Both the position numbers and the translations under genes were made by a program. Shown piece after piece: positions 11,301 through 22,483 of a stretch of 24,227 nt of DNA. Location of the stretch: contig QAXH01001435.1 in the NCBI GenBank assembly GCA_004335635.1, forward strand, positions 188 through 24,414, read 5' to 3'. How positions within the stretch are numbered: position 1 is the stretch's first letter; every line of letters starts with the position of its first letter. Below the pieces are notes generated by a model that did no database searches, was not told where the DNA came from, and was given only the letters and a program-made list of their open reading frames with translations. The DNA is from Chloromonas sp. AAM2. Lineage: Eukaryota; Chlorophyta; Chlorophyceae; Chlamydomonadales; Chlamydomonadaceae.

Positions 11301-14300
11301 GGCGCCCAGCTGCCGACTACTATGCTCACCAGAGCAGCACAGTGAGCCTTGGCTGGGGTCCAGCAGACAAATCAAGCAGCCTTCGGCGGGCTCGCTCGTG
11401 CAGTAGTATGCCTGCCACAGGGCACAGTGGGGATGGCAGTGTCAGAAGGCAGGAGTCGGAAAAGAGCATCAGTGGAAGGCTGCAGCACGCACCGGAGGGC
11501 CAACCAGCATGCGCCCAAACTGATGCCGCTCAGCTTTCAGGCCCCACGTCCGGCTGCCTGCAGCCTGTGTTCTTCAACAGTGCTGCCGCAGCGTTGTTGA
11601 GAATGAGAAGCCTCAGTGCATGCTTGGCGCACCTGAACAGCCAGGTTGCCGCCAACCCCAGTCTTATGCTGGTGCGTCGAGGCACACGCCGATGCATGCT
11701 CTTTAGGCTTTTTTAGGCTTGATGCTTTATGTTGCTTGCCCTTAAGCGGGTGAACCTGTTGTGAGGAATCTGTACAAATTCTCATTGTTCGAGCAGGCTT
11801 CAGGCTCCACCATGCCGGTGGGGAACTAACAAGACTAGTCAAGCTGGTGCGGCAAACTACAACTTGTTCCGTGCTTTGTCCAGGTGCTTGAGGAGCTGGT
11901 TCGTGGTGCACATCAAGGCCGCACAGGCACATTGACGCATTACATCCCAGTGGCACAGCGCACAGCTCAGACCCCTAGCCCTGGCCAGGGCGCCACCGCG
12001 ACCGGCGGTGGCGGATGCTCCGGTGTGACTTCTGGTGGTGACGCGATCCTGAAGAGCAATTCTGGCATGTCGGGTCCATCCCATCGTGGATCAGCAGAGA
12101 TCACCCAGCAGCAGCGTAGCGGTGCAGGTGCCTCCTGGCTTCAGGTCCAGTTTGCTGTAGTCAATCTCGCCCTTTCTGACTATCAACGGGAGCCCGTACT
12201 GTTCATCTACTTTCGGGCAGCGAGCCTGGCCATCCAACATCCAGTACCTCGTATGCCTAGCCGCTACAGCCTGGAAGCCGTCCAAGAGGGAAAGTGCATG
12301 ACTCAAGCTACTGTGCAACTTGGGGTCGACGATTGCACGTCCGCTACGGACCGTGCATCTGCCCTGTCGCTGTTTGGATGGAGCGGACTTCTACCGAATT
12401 CAAACGCCCGCATGTTGCACGGCGGAGCACCGTTGAGCAAGGCCGACCTGACCCGACCAACGTCCATGGAGCGCCCGTCACACCGGTTATCGCTGCAACT
12501 GCAACAATCCATCCGTTGCGAGGCGAGCGTGGCTGGTGCCCTGTCCTCCCAACTGGCACTACTTTCTGCTTCCATGGCCCATGTGCCCTGCATAGTGACA
12601 ATCCTTACCATCGACGGCCGCGTCTTGTGGCAAAATGGCAGGTGAGCAACTTGATCTGTTGAATTTAATGCGACCAGAGACAAGCCAGGTCGCTGCCGGT
12701 AGATACGGCAGCGTCAAATCTACAATCTTGAGAACTTGTTTCCGGTTAACCAGTCGCGGTTTGTCCATATGATATGACGTGTCTCACGGCAACATATGCG
12801 TGCATCTGCTCTTTGCAGGAGCGTTGAGTTCTGCGGTCTTGTCTACAGCCGCGCCAGTCAGCTGGGGCACAGCAGCCTGGATCACCCACAGCACACATTG
12901 CGAAAGCTTTTTGCTTTGGACACTTCCAGTTTGGATCGACTGATCCAAGCGGTGCAGCAGGGCCAGGTGAGTGCTGCTCGTGTTGCATACACCGTCTGCC
13001 GTTACATGGAAACGCCGTGGGTAATGGCAGAACCTAGGTTAGCAGGACTGGAGTGTCAGATGCCAGGATCGAATATCGACCGCTGCCAGTTGGGGCAAAC
13101 TCAAACAATTCAATTTGTTTGCTTTCATGTTAGACAAACTTTAACGAGCATGCAGGGCTCAGCACTTGGTGGTGCCGTTTCCGAAGCAATGTACAGCACA
13201 GGATTTCGTGTTAACTATTCAGGGCAAATCGTGACGTCATGCTGCTTGTCTGTTGACAGTTGTTGCACCCTTGGCACACACAGAATACCATGCATTCACT
13301 CTTGCAATTTACTGAAACACCTGAGATCAGGGTCAAGTTAGGTGAGGTGGAGGGGGCAACTGCAAAAGAAGCGTATCCTCACGCCAGCAGCTATTGGTTG
13401 GAGTTGCTGGTTCGATTCACACTGGTGGGAGGTATCGGATAGCTCTGGTCGGGGGGGATGGTGGCACCCACATGGTGGCTGGGCACATGTTGCTCGGCGT
13501 CTTTAATCACGCTAACCGACGTCCTCTTTACCTTTTTTTATTTTTACAATTCACTTGAAGCGACATGTGTAGCAGTCTGCACCGTACAAGTTGTATGTCC
13601 ACCGCAGGAATTGTTGGTCTTCGCACCAGCTACTCATGTCTCAACTTCACGTTGCTGTTTTGCAGTCATGGAGAGGTCTGGTGCGTATGCCAGTTGCGGT
13701 AGACTTGACATGGGACTGCGAGCTCATGGAGCCAGCCAACCCGTGTGCAGAACACATACTCAAGCAGCAACAGCAAGCTTCATCTAGCACGGGAAGCATT
13801 GCGCCAGATGCAAAAATTGCTGATACGACTCCTGAGGATACAGACCCTCTAAGTCACAGGCATGTGACAGCCAGCGGCCTGGCATGCAGTGCCACCGCCC
13901 GGACCTGCAAGAAGTCTGATCTGCAGAACCATGCAACTCACCCAGCTTGGGCATCCGATCTTCTCAACACCGTGCTGCTGGGACAGGTGCGGGCAGGTTG
14001 ATCTGTGGTGCGTGTTAGGTAAAGCTGCTGGGACAGGTGCGGGCAGGTTGATCTGTGGTGCGTGTTAGGTAAAGCTGCTGGGACAGGTGCGGGCAGGTTG
14101 ATCTGTGGTGCGTGTTAGGTAAAGCTGCTGGGACAGGTGCGGACAGGTTGATCTGTGGTGCGTGTTAGGTAAAGCTGCAGCGGTCTGATTGAAATGACGG
14201 AACACACAAGAAAAACAGGCTCTCAAACATCTTGCACTGAGCTGCCGTCCAGAACCTTGTATTTGTCTTTGTAAAACCAGCAGTGCTGGCATATAAGTCT

Positions 14301-17300
14301 GTAAGGCTTGCGAAAGAGATTGGTCGGGTGGCGACGTCCGATCAAGCACGTGAGCCCTTGCCGGCCTTGAAACTATCATAAAATCACCTATCACAGGCTG
14401 ATGGGCGCACCTTGCAATGCCACCAGCCGCCAACCTACCAGAATCACTGGACTGCAGCTCGAGATGTAAGCATGGGACGAAATCCTTGTGCCCAGTGCAA
14501 GCCCCTGGCGCCACGCACCCGCCCGCACCCAAACCTCTTGACCCACTTCTTGCTCAATCCCGGGGAATCAACCAACAAGAAGCTCTACGGCATGCCGTGT
14601 GCCCGCAGGGTGTGGGCGACCTGACGGCAGCCACCAACAGCATGGCTGGATCGCCGCAGGCAGCTCAAGGTGGCAATGTGTGGCGAGGCTTGTCACCACA
14701 AGTGACGGCCAGCCAACCGCCATCGCACTGCTCTACCGAAGAACTGTCCAGTGACGTGTGCGTCGTACAGGACCTGCATGAAACTGGTGAGATGTGTAGC
14801 CTTTCCGACTTCGCTCAAGCCTCCGTTTCGCCCGTGCGCGCCCCAGAGCCTCGGTTTGCAATCATTGCAAATTTGCACAGCGATTCGCAGCACAGTGCAG
14901 GTGCATCAAACACGTCCATCAGTGCAACCGTGATGGCGAGCGCAGCAGACTGGCTCAGCGGCGGCCTGTCGAAGAACGGCGTCTCAGAAAAGTCGACGAG
15001 GCATGACACACACGACGTAACCCACAGCAGCAGCGGCATGATTTGCATTGGCATGACCGAACCTGGTATCTCTCTGATGAATCAGGACCAGCTGTTGTCA
15101 TCATCTCCCGGTGTCTTGTCCGGAGCACATGCTGCCTTCCAGGAAAAGCTGTCAGACCCCAAATCATCAGATGAGCGACACGCACTTGCAAGTGATCTGT
15201 CCTTGGGCCCTCGCGATAGCAACAGCTCACTTTGCAAGACCAGCAGCGTGGGCGACACAGTACCAGAGCTGCCGCTGCATTTCCAGGGTGGCCGCGGGCA
15301 AAAGCCCATGGCCACTGTCTACTCGTCCTCGTTGTACGGACAGGCTGACCTGAGCAGCACCAGCAGCGCTGCTGGCCTTAGCCCAGCAGCCGGGCGTGCT
15401 TCCACAGCAGGAGGCAGTGTGGGCGTATCAGGCACATCCGACCTTGCTCCTGATGTGCTGTTGGGGGCAAACTCAAGCACACGGCACAGTCCTGACCTTA
15501 CTTTACATCGTGGAGCCAGGGAGATGTGTGGCAGTGGCAGTGGTCGCATCATGCCTCTGCGGACGTGCAGTATGGACATTGAAGCGGCGATTCACGGATC
15601 ACGTGCCAAGAACTCCGCATTCCGCCATGTATCACTGTCAGGCTTGGCAGAAAGGGCCGCTGACTTAGCCATGCTGGCAGATGCACCTGACGCATCCCTG
15701 GACAAGACCAGCGGCCCTATTTCGCAGCCCCTTCCTACTCTGTTGTCACGGACAACCAGCATGGCGAGGAGAGTGGCACGTGTGACAAACACGGCTGCGC
15801 GAGCAGCACATCTGTCCAGCCACCTGTCAGATGCTGAGTCAGGTCTCCTGGGCACAGCACGTGCACTGAAGCTAGCCCTCACAGCAAGGGCTAACCAAGT
15901 CGCTGGCCACACGTCGATGGACATCGAACGTCCTGTGCGACACAGCATGGATGTGTCCGGAAGTTGCTACAGCCCCATGGCAAGGCCAACATCATCAACG
16001 CGGGCAACTCAAAGCGGGCGGCTTTCCATTTCGCACATGCCTACCAGCGACGGCAGTGCCGGCGAGGTGGGCAAGGCTCCACGAAACGTGGACCCCAGCC
16101 GTTATTCTACGCGTGGGCAGAGCTCTTTGTGCAGCACAGAGAAACACTCCGCCGACCACCTCAATCAACAACTCAACAGACAAAATACAGTAGACATTCT
16201 GCCGGATACTAGTGGAACAGTGGTCGTCCAGGGCGAGGCGTGCTCTGGCGAGCCCGACCATGCAAATCAAGTTGGTGCACCTCCAAGCATTGCAATCCAG
16301 CCGACACCAGACAGCAAGTCCCCGCGGCTGGAGGACGAAGAGGAAACATATCATTGGTGAGTCTGCATGCTCAAAGATTGAAGGCTGTGCATCGTGTTTT
16401 GCATCGGCGCGACTGTCATCGGCCATGGTTGCAGCTGCACGTTGAATTGTTCTTCGTGTTCAGATTTGAGTCCTAGGCTTCAAACGGTGAGTTCTACTGC
16501 CTCTGTGCACACCCTTACGTTACCGCGTGCTTTCTTGCCGCGTGCGCCACTTTCCCACGCCTTGAAATGGCAGCACGGACTTCCAAACGTGAAATACGTT
16601 GATACAGCATTCCTGATTGAGCCTATCCAGCTTGTGTTGCGAGTGTCTGAACAATGCAAGCTATGATAGGCCGCTCAGCATTCAGTGCGTGAAAGATAGC
16701 GTACCAACAAGCATCATGGTGCAGCTCAAGTCGTCGCACTCAGCTCGTTTGGCACAACGTGTCCGAGTGTGCCATGCGCCGCATGCCTGCTTGCACCAGG
16801 CACGAAGTGGAGCTGCATTGCATTGAAGGTCTCGTTGCCGGGCAGGAGCTGCTGCTGCTGACACACGTTGATGTGACCCGATACGTCGCTGCCGAATTGG
16901 AGGTCAAGAAGGTGCGCCAAGGGCCAAACAGTCAACAAACTCTGTGTACAGCGTAGCGTTGTGCAGCTGTGTATCACGTCCATGTCATGTTGAGGAGCAC
17001 AGCCCCACGCCTTCCAAGTGTGCAACCATTGTGAGCCGCAACGCTTCCTGGCAGCAGTGCGTTCAGAACTGAAAGCATGTATGTTGTCATTCTGCAGGTC
17101 CTAGATGTGGAACACAAGCTTTTGGAGGAGGTGTGTGTGTGCATCAATTGCATGCAAAGACTGACATTCATAGTGAATGAATGTGCGAGTATGATAGCAC
17201 ACGTGGAAAAGTACGCTCCAATATGCAGAGCATACAGGGCAGCCAGTATCATCAGGTGCGGAAAGCAACAGATTGGATTCGATTGGATTGGAGCAGCCTT

Positions 17301-20273
17301 GCTGGTCAGCACGGTGGTTGTTGAAAGCGACAGATTGAAGCAGAACGTTGGTTGTTGGAAACCACCAAATCCGGACGTGTCTGAATGGCGTGCAGATTTT
17401 CCCTCGACATGTGCTGGAAGCTATGGCAGGCAAGGCGGTGGCCAACCAGAACACCATGAACGCTATGCTTTCTACCGGCTTTTCTCTGTCTCTCAACGTG
17501 ACCAGCGGCGCCAGTGGTGACCAGACATCAAGCACCCTGTCACATTCATCCGATGCTCGGCAGCTCAGCCGGCAGGGCAGTGACACAGAGGTGCCGGAAG
17601 AAAAACCTACGCACTCCAGCAAAAAAATGGTGAAGTTCAGGAAGAGTTTGGATCACAAGCTGGCAGCCAACCGGCACAGCACTGAGCACGACTGCGGCAC
17701 AGGAGCTCTGGCGCGGCATCACGAGTCTGTCAGCATTCTTTTTGGTAGGTGGCAGTGCCTGCCCTGCCGTTCTTGGGGGTCTTGGCAAAGATCATTTGGC
17801 GTGGGCGCAGCCACCTGACGGCCTGTGTCAGGTTTATATTGTGAAAACAACCATGTCCTAGCTTGTGTTAGCTCGTGTTGGTCTCGTTCTAGCTGCCCTG
17901 TGTTGTACGGACTGTACACGCGCCACATGCTGGGCTGCAGCAGCCAGCTACAAAGATCCGTTGACCACAACTGACTTCTTCGTTCCGTGCGCTCTGCAGC
18001 CGACATTGCCTCATTCACGAGCATGTGCAACGAGGTCGCGCCTGCCAGGGTCATGGCGTTTTTAAACGAGCTGTTTACTCAGTTTGATGAGCTGGTGGAG
18101 CTGCATGGCATCTACAAGGTGGGAAAGAGCCCCGACTCTGCAATCTTTGCCTGCTTGCAAGCGAGTCATCGCTTCCCATCCAGATGAATACCTGGCAGCA
18201 CCACCAACACGTGACAGACGTACCCAAATGATTCTGAATTGAGAGCACGCACTGTCATTCGCACGCGTCTCACCCACCGCCATCTCTCCCTGTGCTCTGC
18301 AGGTCGAGACCATCGGTGATTGCTAGTGAGTGGCGGACCAGATTCAGAGTTTGTACGTATTGCTCAGTGTAGTCGAGCCTGACTATGCGATATCGCGGAC
18401 ACTGAGTACACTTTCCTTTCACAGCTTGAATGCAATCTTTTCACGGGATGCGTATACAAATACATATTACGCCAGGGGCGCTCACATGCACTGAGCGCGG
18501 ACGCTAGCAAACCCTGCCTGATCATGCTCCCCTGACCCCACTGGATGCCTTGCAGCATGGCCGCGTCTGGCCTCCTCCACAAGGATGCGGATGGCGTCAA
18601 TGCGATCAGCACGGAGGTGGACACTGAGCATGCCAACAAGGTGCGTTGGGTCCTGGTGAAGCCCGCAAGACAGTCATGACAAGTGGTTGCCGTTGATTCA
18701 CATGAGAGGAGGGTCTCCAGCCCGTCCAACCTACAAGTGAAGGGGATTGCTCTTACTCCGTCAAGATCCTAACAACCAAATCCTACCTAAACAAGGACAA
18801 CGAACCGAGTTGGAATGAGGCTTTGAGTGAAGTGAGGCTTTCCACTGGCTGTGTTTGTCTTTTTGCCTTCTTCATGCTCGCCAATTGCTAGCCAGGCGTC
18901 CGTGTGCCAGCAACACGGGCGTAAGCATGTCGTTGCCTGCCGACACGTTGCTCTCTGGGCACTGGTTACCTCGGGCCCCGGGTTGTCAATTCCGAAGAAA
19001 CCACGTTGTGTGTGCTACCCACCGGCGTATGGCTTATAAGGGATTACTTGCCTTAGCGAAATGCAATACCTCCAAATATGCTCCAACCTGCACATGGCTT
19101 GCAGATGCTGGCCTTTGCCCAGGACATGTTGCGTGTGGCATCGACCGTCCTCTTGCCCATGCCGGGGGGAAGGAGTGTGCAGCTGCGGGTGAGACAAAAC
19201 AGTCAACATGCTGTATGCTGTGCGGTGGGCCTTGCTGGACCCTGCGACGTGAAAATCAGGCAGGAGGGGGAGCAACTGATGCGTGATCAACGAGCCACCT
19301 GCTGCTTTGCTGGCACACCGTTTTCTTGCCGTGCTGAACTGTGCATTCCGCTTGCTCTCCTCAGGTGGGCATCCACAGTGGACCATGCATGAGTGGAGTG
19401 GTCGGTAAGTGGTGCGGGCACGCTGCTAGGATTAGGTGAACCCGTGCATGCTATCAAATTGGCACCCACATGGAGGGGTTGAGCTCACGCCTGATCGGTA
19501 ACCCTGCCGGCTAGTTGGCCATATCCTTTCGTCATTAGTGGTCGTAAGGCATGTATCGTTGACTGCCGGTCACTTCCACAGCACTCAAAGATTATGCAGG
19601 TCGGTTTTCCAGTAAATCACAACGCTCACTGCGTTTCCCTGATACTTCGTTGTATGTCAAGCGACAAAACAAATGTTGTCTTGTAGTATCGTGGCATGCA
19701 TGTCACACGATTTTTGTGTGCTTTTTGTGCGCTGATGACAATTCTGCATCAGGATGTGCATACAGGACGTTCCTTGTAACGCGCTGTCTTCGCATGCATC
19801 TGCTAACACACAATTGTTCTGCCGCTTGCAGGCCGCAAGATGCCAAGATTTTGCCTCTTTGGCGACACGGTGAGTAGCAGGAATTGCATGTAAAGCGCTT
19901 GAAAACACAATCTGGTTTTTTGTCATGCACTTGGGTGAAGTTGGTTTATGTTGGGTTATGTAGGCACTGCTGGGCCCAGGATGAAACTCCAGACGGAGCA
20001 GGGCTTGTGCCTCTCACGCAATGTCGTGCTGCACTTGGAGCTGTTGGGTCCTGAACACGCCTTTTTTCCCCTGGACCCGCTCCTCCGCAGATCAACACGA
20101 GCTCAAGGATGGAAAGCACCGGCGTCCCCGGTTGCGTTCACGTTAGCGCGGACACATGGCATTGCCTGGGAGCAACGCAGCGGCAGAGTTCATCTTGGCG
20201 TGCGACGGGCGGAGTGGAGGCTAAGGGCAAGGGGCGATTGGAGACATACCTCTGGTCGCCAAGACCGCGTTGA
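8340..20273 (+). CDS. Giant soluble PAS-linked guanylyl cyclase (class III)
   Basis: Predicted to make cGMP from GTP. The model has 17 exons: 8340-8637, 8693-9196, 10026-11671, 11884-12641, 12819-12966, 13666-13986, 14609-16356, 16725-16911, 17098-17130, 17396-17744, 18000-18118, 18303-18325, 18556-18640, 19105-19188, 19365-19404, 19832-19869, 20091-20273. They total 6564 nt, about 2187 aa. The catalytic domain covers about 1988-2187. Metal-binding Asp1999 (ILFADIASFTS) and Asp2043 (VETIGDCYM), and the transition-state residues Asn2129 and Arg2133 (NTSSRMES), are all present, so a homodimer could be active. The purine-selecting residues are Glu2039 and Cys2122 (FCLFGDT), the guanylyl pattern rather than Lys/Asp of adenylyl cyclases. 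Upstream are two PAS-like regions (about 775-926 and 1049-1870), long Ser-rich inserts, and the linker HKLLEEIFPRHVLEAM. No membrane segment is seen. Weakest points are the start codon and the exon 7-8 junction: exon 8 could begin at 16744 with a mini-exon at 16435-16485. Confidence 0.88.
9576..9642. mobile_element. MITE-like element, copy 2 (inverted repeat in cyclase intron 2)
   Basis: Two 26-nt arms (9576-9601 and 9617-9642) pair as an inverted repeat with three mismatches around a 15-nt loop, so the RNA would form a strong hairpin. The arms begin GTTTGCCA and include TGGGACA, matching the terminus of the element at 1193-1350 on the opposite side of two genes. It looks like an internally deleted copy of the same family. 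It sits inside the 829-nt second intron of the cyclase, the longest intron in the gene. Confidence 0.6.
11173..11232 (+). repeat. Coding Ser-Gly-Leu repeat in cyclase exon 3
   Basis: About five imperfect repeats of a 9-12 nt unit (AGTGGNCTG type) encode SGISGLSGLSVLSGLSGL within the Ser-rich insert between the N-terminus and the first PAS-like region. It is in frame and low in complexity, probably disordered. Confidence 0.6.
13974..14173 (+). repeat. 50-bp x 4 tandem repeat across a cyclase splice donor
   Basis: Four head-to-tail 50-bp units start at 13974, 14024, 14074 and 14124. The first three are identical and the fourth has one change (GGGCAGG to GGACAGG). Unit 1 contains the last 13 nt of exon 6 and its donor (GGACAG|GTGCGG at 13987), so the donor and its exonic context are copied four times 50 bp apart. 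Each unit also carries a second donor-like AG|GTAAAG. The 50-nt period is not a multiple of three, and intronic sequence right after the first donor contains an in-frame TGA at 13999-14001. Confidence 0.97.
14174..14608 (+). other. Rest of cyclase intron 6, partly open reading frame
   Basis: The reading frame of exon 7 stays open upstream to 14417. The acceptor at 14607-14608 (GTGCCCGCAG|GG) is chosen because it is preceded by pyrimidines and restores the phase from exon 6. Another phase-compatible acceptor is at 14658-14659. The upstream acceptors considered at 14396, 14426, 14457 and 14495 put the frame out. Confidence 0.5.
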
Positions 20274-20636
20274 GAGGGTTTGACGACCCGGTGCTGGCCC
20301 GATTCGTGCAAAGATACACAAGCTGAAGAGGAGAACCGAGAGACTGGCCCTTCGTCACGGCCCAAACTTTGAAGCACATCAGCTGCCAGAAAGAGCCTAC
20401 CTTTCATTGCGCGAGAGCCTTCGCGGCTGAGCCTTCGCGCTCTTTTCTCCAGATAGCCGATGCCAGCCTGCCATGTTCGCAGCCTTCCCGCCCCGCCGGT
20501 ACTCCGTTCAAGGTCAATGCAAACCTGTGTTGGTTGACAGTCTTGCTTTGTCACTCGTTGCGATGGCCTCTGCTGCTGAAGTTCACGGAGCTGGAGCTGG
20601 ACGCTTTCATCTCGTTCACGTTGGCTTGCGACGTGA
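20274..20636. other. Cyclase 3' region, no gene seen
   Basis: This follows the cyclase stop codon (20271-20273), whose preceding residues (KGKGRLETYLWSP) are the usual end of the catalytic domain. No TGTAA signal was found. A long minus-strand open frame covers the region but runs antisense into the last cyclase exon. Confidence 0.35.
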
Positions 20637-20790
20637 GTTGCGTCTGCAAGGGGCCGCTGACGTCCGCCATCTTGATGAGCAAGCGCAGCAGCATCATGCC
20701 GAACCTGGCCGTCCCTTGGGCTCGACCCTGGGCTGTTCATGTCGAGCCCCTGGTTGAAGAGAGGGTCATGCCAGGCACGTGTTTGGTTCA
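20637..20790 (-). pseudogene. Possible relic of a cyclic-nucleotide phosphodiesterase
   Basis: On the minus strand, one frame reads FGMMLLRLLIKMADVSGPL at about 20719-20663. This resembles the helix carrying the conserved metal-binding Asp of class I phosphodiesterases (consensus LLIKxADVSNP). About 35 codons upstream, in the frame shifted by one base, AWHDPLFNQGL could correspond to the TDMxxH segment, and the spacing fits the family. The expected upstream signatures (HNxxHA, HDxxHxG, ENHH) were not found as far as about 22500, and the following WxxxxxEFFxQGD block is missing. It is either a truncated, frameshifted relic or a chance resemblance. The plus strand here also has an open GC-rich-third-position frame (FTELELDAFISF), so strand assignment is uncertain. 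Confidence 0.3.
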
Positions 20791-20799
20791 GCTGTATTG

Positions 20800-22480
20800 A
20801 ACCACCTCAAGGGGGCCCCACCTGAGCCCGGTTTAGGATCCGTGGGTCGTGCTCATGAGGACAGCAGCGCTCACATGAGCATAAGACAGGCACTGATGCG
20901 CTCGCGCTTTGCTACAATGCTAGCAAGGAACCAACCTGTGCACCCGACATTGCACTCGACATTGCCCTTCACATGGCACACCTCATTCCATGCACAGTCT
21001 TCAGCTGGCTTTGGCACGTGGCCTCACAACTTGACTTCCAGCATCTTTGCAACTCACAGTATCGCACTGGCCCGGAAAAGTCTGACAGTATTACAATGAC
21101 AAAGTCCTTCATCACGCATTCAAAAAATGCTGACTGCCCCCTCCATGGATGACACATCAGCATGAGTGAAAGTCAAATGCTTGGCACGAGTGTGAGCAGT
21201 GACAGTGAGTGTCGGTTGACAATGATTTCAATTAGAATTGTTGATTATTGGACATGACTCGGTACTTTTTTTCTGCATGTCGTGCCAAGGCTTACATGAG
21301 GCGCTTGTCCTTTCTCTGTGGTGGTGCAGAATCAGGATGGTACAAGCATTCGAGAAACATGCTGAATCTGCTTAAGAACTGTTTACTGCAGCTGGTAATG
21401 CATCACAACAGTGCGGGTGCTCTGATCTATGTGTGGCCCTGCACACTGCTGGTGTACTGTATCAGGACCTTGTAGGCTATTCTAGAGCATACTTGCTGAG
21501 TGTGGCTGATTATTTCACACTGCGTGATAGGTATGCATTTCCATGCAGTCGCTCTTTGGGCGAGCTGAACCTGAGCAGCTGGATGTGCCAAGCAGGGTTC
21601 ATGGTCAGCTGCAGACCAGTCGCATTTTCCACACCAGAAAAAACGTTTTTTGCTCGTGTTCGGTATTTTGAACATGCTGTAGTGCGGCATCTGATCCAGG
21701 CGAACTGTGTGGCCATGTGAGAGCCCAGTGCTGTTCTCGGCTGGACAAGGAAGATTTGAGTGAGGATCAGAGTGAGTGAGGAGGCCAGTCTTAGCGGGAC
21801 AATAGACGATCCTGCTCGCATTCATCAGGCTAGCAGTAACGCATGATCTTGTGTGCAGGTGCCACTCATACCTTACTATTGTGCCATCATCGTGCAAAGA
21901 GCGAGATGCACTTTCCTTCATGCACTCATTCACTACGTTGAGTAGTTGGCTGAGGCGCTTCGGCTAGAGCCCAACCTGCCACACCTGACCTGGTGGCTGC
22001 TGGATGCACACTGGTGCACTTGTCCGTACAAACAGGGGCTGTGCAGTGGTTGATGGTTGCAGAGCACCTACTGGAGTTTAGAGCTGCAGACTGCCAAAGG
22101 GGGGGGGGCCGGTCGAGCATGGAAAAAGGGTGGGTCATAAAATATGTTCGAAGGTTTTCTGGCCATAATCCCTCATGGATGCTGAGCACAGTTCTGGATA
22201 GCCAGGAAGCAGAGGACCACGGTGGACTCATTCACTTCAAGTGATTACAAGGTGGGGAGCTAGGACACCATTCACATCCATAAGGAATTATGGCCAGCTT
22301 CAGAAACGGCTGTCGAAGTTGCCGGTTACAGCACACCTGTCCATCAAGCCAACTACGGCCCATCCAGGGGTCCAAACACAGTGCTGCCGAGTTCAATCAC
22401 ACGCGAAGCATCTTTGATCACTGTACATTCACGCCCAGTTGCTGGGTGCCGTACACAAACGGTTTCGGTCAGTTGGTGGG
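20800..22480. other. Non-coding stretch, no gene seen
   Basis: About 1.7 kb with only short or unconvincing open frames on both strands. A run of ten G residues is at 22099-22108. No tRNA, transposon ends or family motifs were recognised. Confidence 0.4.
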
Positions 22481-22483
22481 CTG

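Noticed and set aside
13395..13440. GGTTCGATTC resembling a tRNA T-loop
   Set aside because: The flanking bases do not form a T stem, and no acceptor, D or anticodon arms are found upstream.
19886..19892. TGTAA as the cyclase polyadenylation signal
   Set aside because: It lies inside intron 16, upstream of the last exon that completes the catalytic domain.
20138..20740. Minus-strand open frame of 200 codons
   Set aside because: About a fifth of it is antisense to the well-supported last cyclase exon. The remainder is low in complexity, and only a different frame shows a family-like motif.
21427..21933. Minus-strand open frame of 168 codons
   Set aside because: No recognisable motif, poor third-position GC bias compared with the real exons, and no splice-linked neighbours.
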